A DNA stretch of 18,503 nucleotides from an uncultured Planctomycetales bacterium (GTDB taxonomy: Bacteria > Planctomycetota > Planctomycetia > Pirellulales > Thermoguttaceae), in NCBI GenBank assembly GCA_937889015.1, contig CALARR010000275.1:1-18503 (forward strand). The letters run 5' to 3'. Positions 1-6,148 of the stretch are shown piece after piece. The notes beneath the pieces were generated by a model. It saw only the letters and a list, made by a program, of their open reading frames with translations, made no database searches and was not told the origin of the DNA. The position numbers were made by a program, and so were the translations under genes. Positions within the stretch are counted from its first letter, which is position 1. Each line of letters starts with the position of its first letter.

Positions 1-115
1 TGGTGGAAGGCAATCAGCCCGACCGCTGAAGACCGGATGACGCGGCGGACGAGTGCCGTCGACCGGCGGCGGTGTCCGGCCCACGATCGACCGCTTTCCG
101 CGCACCGTCTACGAC

Positions 116-1717
116 TTACCGATACGACGTGTACGAAGTCGGTTTGAAGGCCTGGAGTACGGCCTTGGAGTAGTAGTCGGGGCTCTTCTCGAAGCGGCGG
201 AGTGTCTCTTCGGTCGAGAACAGGTAGATCTTGTTCTCGTAGTACACGCCGTGCTGGCGCTGTCCAGGGACAGTCACGCCCTGCTCCAAGGCCATGACGA
301 TGTCGATGCCCGACATGACCGGAGCGTAATTGTCGGGATTGGCGAAGAACCGCTGCTGGTCCTCGGGCCGGGCGAAGAGGTAGGTCCGTCCGCGGTGGAC
401 GACGCCCCACCGACGGTCGCCCGGAACCCACGATTGCCGTTCCGCCAAGGAGACGGGGCAGAACCCGTCCAGTCCCAGCGGCGGATTGCCCGGGGGCACA
501 TTGGCCGCGTCGGGACCGGTGGCGCCGGCCGCGGCTGCGGCTGCAGCGAGTCCTGCCGGGGCGACCGCGCGACCGACCGAGGGATTGGCGGCGGCTGTGT
601 TGTTGGCCATCGCCGGGCCATTGGCCAAGGATGAGCCATAGCCGGCCGGTGGCCCGGACGACGACGGTGGGTTGTTGTTGGCGGCGACTCCGATGCCGCC
701 GGTCGGCATCGACGCCTGACCGGGTCGGCTGTTCATGGCCACCTGCTGCGTGCTGGGCGGGAAAGGCTGGGCTGCCACATGGCCCGGCGCGACGGCATTG
801 GGCATCGTGGAAGCCGCCAGAGGACTGGCGAAGGCGCCTGCCGTGCCCGGCATGTTGGCTCGGCTGGGGACTGCCTGGGGCTGTTGGGCCGCATTGAAGG
901 TCCCGGCCAGGCCAGAGGGATTGGGCATTTGTGTTGCGGACTGGCCGTAGGGATTGGCCATGCCCGGGCCATAATTTCCCGCCGCGTTGGCTTGTTGCGG
1001 CGGCTGCGAAACCATGGATTGCGGAGGCGGCATGGTCTGGGCGGGATGTGTTTGCACCGCGGGGATCTGCGGCTGATTTGCCGCATAGGCGCCGGGGGCT
1101 GCAGTGTTCTGGTTGTAGGCGGGCGCGCCGGGCAGTGCAGCGGCGTGGCCGGGCAGTGCGGCGACGTTTCCAGGCATCACGCCGGCAGCGCCAGCCATCG
1201 TACCGGGAGCGCCGGGCATGGCGATGGGCGCCGACGATTGGGGCGGGAGACCGCCGCCGGGCGCGGCGGCCGGCAATTGGGCGTAGACGGGCGGCGGGTT
1301 GGAGGTGGCGCGGAAGGTCGACACAACTTGCTGCAGGCGGCCGGCGTACTCGGCCGTCTTACACAGTCCCAAGCGTTGAATCACTTGTCCCTGGGGCGAG
1401 AGGATCACATCCGTGGGGAGCGAAGTGATGCCGAACTGGTTGGCTGTGGCGGGGAAGTATTCTGTGTTCAGTTTGACGGGAACGTAGTAGGTGTTGACGA
1501 GTTCGGCCACGGCCGGGTCGCCGAAGACTTCGGCTTCCATCTTGCGGCAGGCCGTGCAGTAGGGGGCCCAGAAATGGATCAGCACGAGCTGGTTGGTTTG
1601 GGCCGCGGCCTTTTTGGCGCCCTCGAGGGTCATCTGCCATCGGATCGTTTGGTCAGCGCCCGCCGGAAGCGAAAGGGCCAGGACCAGCACCGCCGCCAGT
1701 GAAACGGATGACCGCAT
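116..1717 (-). CDS. Exported thioredoxin-fold protein with C-terminal YHS-like repeats
   Basis: This 533-residue protein probably acts outside the cytoplasm as a thiol-disulfide or metal-handling protein; its substrate is unknown. Residues 1-21 are a signal peptide (MRSSVSLAAVLVLALSLPAGA). Residues about 25-137 are a thioredoxin-like domain with WAPYCTAC (active-site C54 and C57) and a cis-proline-like SLPT (P101). Residues about 138-410 are a low-complexity linker rich in Pro, Ala, Gly, Asn, Gln and Met. Residues 415-533 carry a YHS-like module (GFCPVSL, then GRTYLF, FFANPDNYAP and SGID) and a second degenerate copy (NKIYLF, RFEKSPDYY) without the cysteine. I chose the start at 1717 because it opens directly on the signal peptide and has GGGAGACG 7 bases upstream; a longer reading to 1831 adds 38 unconvincing residues. 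The fold calls are firm, the function is not. Confidence 0.85.
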   Translation of the reverse strand: MRSSVSLAAVLVLALSLPAGADQTIRWQMTLEGAKKAAAQTNQLVLIHFWAPYCTACRKMEAEVFGDPAVAELVNTYYVPVKLNTEYFPATANQFGITSLPTDVILSPQGQVIQRLGLCKTAEYAGRLQQVVSTFRATSNPPPVYAQLPAAAPGGGLPPQSSAPIAMPGAPGTMAGAAGVMPGNVAALPGHAAALPGAPAYNQNTAAPGAYAANQPQIPAVQTHPAQTMPPPQSMVSQPPQQANAAGNYGPGMANPYGQSATQMPNPSGLAGTFNAAQQPQAVPSRANMPGTAGAFASPLAASTMPNAVAPGHVAAQPFPPSTQQVAMNSRPGQASMPTGGIGVAANNNPPSSSGPPAGYGSSLANGPAMANNTAAANPSVGRAVAPAGLAAAAAAAGATGPDAANVPPGNPPLGLDGFCPVSLAERQSWVPGDRRWGVVHRGRTYLFARPEDQQRFFANPDNYAPVMSGIDIVMALEQGVTVPGQRQHGVYYENKIYLFSTEETLRRFEKSPDYYSKAVLQAFKPTSYTSYR

Positions 1718-1947
1718 GACAAACGTCTCCCGAAGGTGGGGGATAGCGAAGCACATTGGGCGGCCACGCGTGGCGCGCCGCACTGGCCGGACGGGGTCGC
1801 GAGGACTTCCGTCGGGCCAAAGGAGTACCAATGGCGACGCGTTTTCGCGAAGCGCTCTAGTTATCGGAAGGCGCGGTCGGAAAAGTCGTGTGAAAAGAAT
1901 CCGATTGCGTAGAATCGACCGGATTTGCCTGATATGCAGGTGGATGC
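1718..1947. other. Intergenic region upstream of the thioredoxin/YHS gene
   Basis: This stretch separates the leftward thioredoxin/YHS gene from the rightward rho promoters. It must contain the 5' leader and promoter of the leftward gene, but I see no convincing -35/-10 pair for it. The open frames crossing it have no recognisable protein features. Base composition becomes clearly more AT-rich from about 1890 on. Confidence 0.4.
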
Positions 1948-1976
1948 TTGAAAAAGCTGATAAAGTAGGCTATATA
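1948..1976 (+). promoter_or_regulatory. Candidate sigma70-type promoter P1 upstream of rho
   Basis: TTGAAA at 1948-1953 and TATATA at 1971-1976 are separated by 17 bases, a near-consensus housekeeping promoter in an AT-rich island of an otherwise GC-rich window. Transcription would start near 1983 and run right, giving a leader of about 650 nt ahead of rho. The match is seen in the sequence; its use is inferred. Confidence 0.5.
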
Positions 1977-2105
1977 GAGAATGCGTACGGTTCGCGTTTG
2001 ACGGAGGCGGGTTTGCGATCGTCAGCATTCTGTCAGGCGGCGGATCGCGGTTGTGGCGCGAGACGAAAGTGCAGGTTTGGTCGTGAGAAATCGTCGACAC
2101 AAACC

Positions 2106-2133
2106 TTGACAGGAACCCAGATTTGGCTAAGAT
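2106..2133 (+). promoter_or_regulatory. Candidate sigma70-type promoter P2 upstream of rho or a small RNA
   Basis: A perfect TTGACA at 2106-2111 is followed after 16 bases by TAAGAT at 2128-2133. Transcription would start near 2140, directly before the hairpin-rich stretch. It could serve rho (leader of about 500 nt) or an independent small RNA ending near the T6 run at 2415-2420. Confidence 0.5.
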
Positions 2134-2139
2134 GGCCAT

Positions 2140-2636
2140 TGTTTGAGTTCTACACCGCAGGTAGGCGCTGTTGGGCCCGCGATCCAAGGTCTGGGCCCTC
2201 CCTCGACAAGGACGGACTTCAAGAGGGGCAGTCAACGCTTCTCGGCCTGAGTACCTGCCAAGGATCGCTAAGGCGGTCAGAGCTTTCGGGCCGGCGGCTG
2301 CGGGTCGGAAGACCCAGCAAGGGTAGCTGTTGCGTCTCAGGTGAGTAGTGCCGCAAGGGCGACCAACGGAAGCCCGGTTTCCCCAATCGGATGGTGGGAT
2401 CACCACGACATTGCTTTTTTGGGATCTCAATAGAGGCACCTTGTAGTCGCACAAAAGAGAAGTTCTAGGCGCGCTGCCTGCAGCGATCTGCTGGATGTGT
2501 CGCGGTTGAACACGCCACACGTAGTTTGTTGTTCTTGACGTGGTTTTGTGGCCATCGGTTGGATGGCCCTTCTATGGTTTCTGGGTTTCCCCGGACCGCT
2601 CAAGCTATGCGCTCCGGGAGCATTCAGGTGGGGGAT
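2140..2636 (+). promoter_or_regulatory. Hairpin-rich rho leader or independent structured RNA
   Basis: No convincing gene lies here. Local hairpins on the plus strand are GGGTC-GGAA-GACCC (2302-2315, a GNRA-type loop), a small GCC/GGC stem (2349-2361), CCGGTT/AATCGG (2374-2390, one G-T pair) and TGGTG-GGAT-CACCA (2392-2405), followed by T6 at 2415-2420. A CCCGGA/TCCGGG stem (2590-2595 with 2613-2618) sits just before the rho ribosome binding site. Two 7-base long-range matches (2157-2163 with 2252-2258, and 2179-2185 with 2262-2268) would form a pseudoknot, but such matches are expected by chance in this length. I tested by eye for RNase P RNA, tmRNA, SRP RNA and the cobalamin riboswitch and found none of their core motifs. 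Autoregulation of rho through its leader is known in E. coli, so a regulatory leader is plausible. Confidence 0.35.
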
Positions 2637-3893
2637 ATGGGAAAAAGGAAGAAAGGTCGGCCACGCGGAAGAGGGGGTCCCCAGGGGAACAATCGCAATC
2701 GCATGCGGCCCATGCGGGACGTGGCAACCGCCAACCAGATGGACGGAGCGCCCGACAATGGTGAACCGGGTCCGGTGGAACCGGGCCGCGGGGTGCTGGA
2801 GATGCATCCCAACGGTTACGGCTTCTTACGCGACCCGGACGCCAACTACGTCCGCCAGATGAGCGATCCCTTCGTGCCCGGCAGCATGATCGAGAAGTAT
2901 CGCTTACGCGAGGGCGTGTTGATTTCGGGGATGGTCCAGGCCGGCCGCCGCCAACAGGGGCCGCGCGTCAAGGAGATCTTCGACGTCGACGGCATGGATC
3001 CCGACAAGTACCGGGATGTGAAGGGCTTCGACGAACTGACGCCCATCAACCCGGAGTTCTGGCTCCGCCTGGAAACGGGTTCGATGCCCTTGACCACGCG
3101 GGTCATGGATTTGCTGACTCCGCTGGGCAAGGGCCAGCGCGCCCTGATTGTGGCTCCGCCGCGAACCGGCAAGACCATTCTGCTGCAGCACATCAGCAAT
3201 GGAATCTCGACCAATTTTCCCGGGGTGAAGCTGATCGTCCTGCTGATCGACGAGCGGCCCGAGGAAGTCACCGACATGCGCCGCAACGTCAAGGGCGAAG
3301 TGGTGGCCAGCAGCCTCGACCGGGACATCGAAAGCCATGTGCGCCTGTCGCAATTGATCGTGGAACGCTGCAAGCGCCTGGCCGAGATGGGCAAGGACGT
3401 GGTCCTGCTGATGGACTCCATCACGCGCCTGGCTCGGGCGTTCAACAAGTGGGTGGGCAACACGGGCCGCACGATGAGTGGCGGCGTGGACATCAAGGCC
3501 CTGGACGTGCCGAAGAAGCTGTTCGCCACGGCCCGGCTGTTCGAGGAAGGGGGCTCGCTGACGATCGTGGGCACGGCCCTGATCGACACGGGCAGCCGCA
3601 TGGACGAGTTGATCTTCCAGGAGTTCAAGGGCACCGGGAACATGGAACTGGTGCTGGACCGCAAACTGGCGGATCGGCGGATCTGGCCGGCGATCGACAT
3701 CAGCCAATCGGGCACGCGGCGCGAAGAAAAGCTGCTTCCGCCCGACACGCTGCACGCGGTGACCCTGCTGCGGCGCACGCTGGCCACCATGCATCCGGTG
3801 GACGCCATGGAGCAGTTGACCTCGAAGCTGGCGAAGTTCAAGGGCAACCGCGACTTCATCGAGCTGATCAGCGGCGCGCACGCGATGGACTAG
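2637..3893 (+). CDS. rho: Transcription termination factor Rho
   Basis: Rho is a hexameric ring ATPase that binds nascent RNA and terminates transcription in the cytoplasm. The 418-residue product is close to the E. coli length. Residues 1-50 are a basic, Gly/Arg/Asn-rich tail in place of the usual helical N-terminal domain. The cold-shock-like RNA-binding domain starts at GVLEMHPNGYGFLRD (52-66). The ATPase core shows Walker A APPRTGKT (173-180), IDERPEE with the catalytic Glu (E206), Walker B VVLLMDSITRLAR (255-267), the EFKGTGN R-loop (329-335) and SGTRREE with the arginine finger (R361). The ATG at 2637 was chosen for AGGTGG five bases upstream and the Rho-like length; an in-frame TTG at 2526 would add 37 unlikely residues. 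No hairpin with a T-run follows the gene. The identification is certain, only the start is open. Confidence 0.97.
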   Translation: MGKRKKGRPRGRGGPQGNNRNRMRPMRDVATANQMDGAPDNGEPGPVEPGRGVLEMHPNGYGFLRDPDANYVRQMSDPFVPGSMIEKYRLREGVLISGMVQAGRRQQGPRVKEIFDVDGMDPDKYRDVKGFDELTPINPEFWLRLETGSMPLTTRVMDLLTPLGKGQRALIVAPPRTGKTILLQHISNGISTNFPGVKLIVLLIDERPEEVTDMRRNVKGEVVASSLDRDIESHVRLSQLIVERCKRLAEMGKDVVLLMDSITRLARAFNKWVGNTGRTMSGGVDIKALDVPKKLFATARLFEEGGSLTIVGTALIDTGSRMDELIFQEFKGTGNMELVLDRKLADRRIWPAIDISQSGTRREEKLLPPDTLHAVTLLRRTLATMHPVDAMEQLTSKLAKFKGNRDFIELISGAHAMD

Positions 3894-4010
3894 TGTAGTG
3901 TGTCGTGCTTGGTGCGGGATTCGATAGAAGATCCGCCTGAAGGCCACCTACAGGGCGATCCGCGCCTCGCAACGCAGCGTGGACATCATTGTCGCGCCAT
4001 AGCTCGAACC

Positions 4011-4994
4011 ATGAACGTAGGCTGCCTTCTTCAGGTTGGTCTGCTCGGCTTGGCCGGGCTTGCGGAGGGGGCCGAACCGTCGCCGCAGCCGGCCAGCGGG
4101 GATCTTGTCGCCCGGCTGGCGGACTACCTGGGAAAACACCGCGTTCGGGCGGAGCAGGCCGCGCTCACCTTCGACCGGTTTGCCGAGGCGTGGGCGGTGA
4201 TTGAAGGCCGCCCTGATCCGCGCACCACTTTTGAAACCTTCATCTTCGGCATCCAGCGGCACGCCGGCCGACTGCTCACCGCCGAGCAAGCGAAACACTG
4301 GGAGGACTTGCTCGCGCGGCACACTCCAATCATGAGTCGCTGGCACGACGAGCGGAACCTGGTGCGCTGCTTGTTCGAACGCAGCCGCTGGGACTACGCG
4401 ATCGCCGACGAAGCCTGCGCCACGGCGTCGCGGCGCGAGATGCAGCGTTGGCTCGACCTGCGCATGGCGTGGATGTTCGAGGAGCAGATCGTGCACCACC
4501 GCTTCTGCCGCGACGCATGGAAGATTCTCACAGAAGAGCAGCGGCAGGAGATCCTTGCCGGCAAATGGGACGGGCAAGTGAAGAAGTCCACCGGCCACAG
4601 CTACGCTATGTGGGCGGAGCGGATCGTGATTCGAGCGATGGGCAAGGCACAGGACACAGCCGCCTTCAAGCAAGCCGTCGCGACCCAGCAGGCGGCCTAT
4701 GCCGAGCCGCACGCGCGTTACACGGCCGCCGCCACACGCCACCGCCGCGTGACGTTCGCGCTGGATGTGAACCACGAGCCAATGGTCCTTGCCTCATGGC
4801 GCGACGTCGATCGGACCTTCCGCGAGATCGTTCTTGCCGAAGCCGAGGCCATTCGCGTTCTGTGCCGGGCCGGTTACCGATTGTCGGCCACGGAGTTTGC
4901 CCAAAAGGCGGGCCAGGCGAAGGCCGCGATCTGGCAGGAAGGGCTGGAACGCTTCGGCGCGGCGCGAGAACTCATCGGCACGGTCCAGGAATGA
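4011..4994 (+). CDS. Unrecognised exported protein with LTxEQ segments
   Basis: I do not recognise this 327-residue protein. The first 21 residues (MNVGCLLQVGLLGLAGLAEGA) look like a signal peptide, so it is probably periplasmic or secreted. The rest is soluble, mostly helical and rich in Trp, Arg, Glu and Ala. Two segments, LLTAEQAKHWEDLL (88-101) and ILTEEQRQEILAGKW (172-186), resemble the LTxEQ repeats common in exported planctomycete proteins of unknown function. The ATG at 4011 was chosen because it opens on the signal peptide; the upstream extension to 3900 is not protein-like, and no strong ribosome binding site is visible. It lies 117 bases after rho and ends convergently to the AraC-family gene. 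There is no evident link to the sugar operon. Confidence 0.7.
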   Translation: MNVGCLLQVGLLGLAGLAEGAEPSPQPASGDLVARLADYLGKHRVRAEQAALTFDRFAEAWAVIEGRPDPRTTFETFIFGIQRHAGRLLTAEQAKHWEDLLARHTPIMSRWHDERNLVRCLFERSRWDYAIADEACATASRREMQRWLDLRMAWMFEEQIVHHRFCRDAWKILTEEQRQEILAGKWDGQVKKSTGHSYAMWAERIVIRAMGKAQDTAAFKQAVATQQAAYAEPHARYTAAATRHRRVTFALDVNHEPMVLASWRDVDRTFREIVLAEAEAIRVLCRAGYRLSATEFAQKAGQAKAAIWQEGLERFGAARELIGTVQE

Positions 4995-5094
4995 ACCCGC
5001 CAGCCGGAGCATCGCGTGCGTCCGTCGCGCGACCCATCGCCGATCCCGGCCGCAAAACCGCCCGTGAAGGCGCTTGATGTCGACGACGTCTTGT

Positions 5095-5109
5095 CGGCCT
5101 GGGAGGCCG
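5095..5109. terminator. Terminator-like hairpin between convergent genes
   Basis: A perfect 6-bp stem CGGCCT-GGG-AGGCCG lies between the exported-protein gene ending at 4994 and the AraC-family gene ending at 5143. There is no T-run on either strand, so it is not a standard intrinsic terminator. It could act as a Rho-assisted end or protect the 3' end of the transcript. Confidence 0.3.
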
Positions 5110-5142
5110 GGTGCCGGGGCATGGGCCGGTACTCGCCGGCGC

Positions 5143-6033
5143 TCAGGTCTGAACCGTGCGCCGATAGTCGGTGGGCGGCACGCCGATGGTCTTCTTGAAG
5201 ACGCGGCAGAAGTAGAACGGGTCGCGGTAGCCCACCTGGCGTCCGATGGCCGCCACGGGCACGTCCGTGCCGCTGAGCAACTCGCAGGCGCGCTGCATCT
5301 TCAGCCGGATCAGGAAGAGGATCGGCGACGTGTTGGTCTGCCGTTTGAACAGCGCGCAGTAGTGGGGCACCGACATGTGCACCAGTGCGGCCAGCGTCTC
5401 GAGCGACAGGGGGTGTTCGAGATGGGCGCGCATGAAGGCCAGCGACTGTAGGATCTTCTCCTCGGCCAACCGCCCTTTCCGGTACGAGGCGCGTTGGTGC
5501 GTGCGGAAGAGGGCCAGATAGTGGGCCACCTGGGTGGAAAGCATCAGCAGGTTGCTCTCCGTGTAGCCCAGTTGCAGCAGGGCGTAGATCTGCTCGAAGG
5601 CCGCCACCAGGGCCGCGGAGTCCGCGAGGTTCAACAGGGGCTGACGCGCACCGACGCCCAGGGCCTGCAGATAGGCGTCCGTCCGCTGGCCGGTGAAATG
5701 GATCCAGTGGATAGACCAGGGGGCACGCCGATCGGCGCCGTAGGAATGGGGCAAGCCGGGCGGAAGAAAGACTGCCTGGCCTTCGCCGATCGGCCAGGTC
5801 CGGCTGTCCACGCGGCACCAACCGCGCCCCCCGATGCAATGAATCAGGACCGCCGCCGCGATGCCCTCGCGGCGCTGGAAATAGTGGTGTGCCGCCGCCG
5901 GAAAACTCCCGATGGAAAGCAAGTGCAGGTCCCGCACGATCGGCATGCGCCGGCATTGTCCGACAATGTCGGGCGGCAACACCACGCGCCGCTGGTTCGG
6001 AAAGCCGTCGTGGATGCGGAGGCCGCGGACCAT
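5143..6033 (-). CDS. AraC-family transcriptional regulator
   Basis: This 296-residue protein is a probable sugar-responsive activator of the divergent operon starting at 6149. Residues about 15-115 form an AraC-type cupin sensor domain (HCIGGRGWCRVD, then EGQAVFLPPGLPHSYGAD). Residues about 190-292 carry the double helix-turn-helix: EEKILQSLAFMRAHLEHPLS leads into the first helix pair, and the second ends in the family signature VGYRDPFYFCRVFKKTIGVPPTDYR (268-291). The ATG at 6033 is preferred; an in-frame TTG at 6054 would add seven residues, and neither has a strong ribosome binding site. A likely own promoter is TTGTGA-N16-TATCCT on the minus strand (6102-6107 and 6080-6085). The divergent position next to glycosidase genes is the usual arrangement for a local regulator; the ligand is inferred to be a sugar. 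Confidence 0.92.
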   Translation of the reverse strand: MVRGLRIHDGFPNQRRVVLPPDIVGQCRRMPIVRDLHLLSIGSFPAAAHHYFQRREGIAAAVLIHCIGGRGWCRVDSRTWPIGEGQAVFLPPGLPHSYGADRRAPWSIHWIHFTGQRTDAYLQALGVGARQPLLNLADSAALVAAFEQIYALLQLGYTESNLLMLSTQVAHYLALFRTHQRASYRKGRLAEEKILQSLAFMRAHLEHPLSLETLAALVHMSVPHYCALFKRQTNTSPILFLIRLKMQRACELLSGTDVPVAAIGRQVGYRDPFYFCRVFKKTIGVPPTDYRRTVQT

Positions 6034-6063
6034 GAAATCCGGCTCGGAAGGCAATCAGAAGCA

Positions 6064-6107
6064 AGTCCAGGAAAACCATAGGATAGTCCATTCCCGGCCA
6101 ATCACAA
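6064..6107. promoter_or_regulatory. Divergent control region with a candidate AraC-type operator
   Basis: AGTCCA occurs at 6064-6069 and again at 6085-6090, exactly 21 bases apart, the spacing of classical AraC half-sites such as araI1-I2. The second copy overlaps the minus-strand -10 candidate TATCCT (6080-6085) by one base and lies next to it. The matching -35, TTGTGA on the minus strand, is at 6102-6107. No good -35 is visible for the rightward operon, which fits dependence on an activator. Binding is inferred from the spacing only. Confidence 0.4.
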
Positions 6108-6148
6108 GGGGGTAAGGATGGACCGTACCTCGACTCGGGAGGAATACC

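Noticed and set aside
2140..2420. RNase P RNA, tmRNA or SRP RNA in the rho leader
   Set aside because: A GGAA-capped stem followed by AGCA recalls SRP RNA helix 8, but the stem is too long and the opposite loop strand does not fit; the conserved cores of RNase P RNA and tmRNA are absent.
1861..2520. A 219-codon minus-strand frame in the rho upstream region
   Set aside because: No domain, no convincing start, and it covers both strong plus-strand promoters.
2526..2636. An in-frame TTG extension of Rho
   Set aside because: It adds 37 residues unlike any Rho N-terminus; the ATG at 2637 has a good ribosome binding site and gives the usual length.
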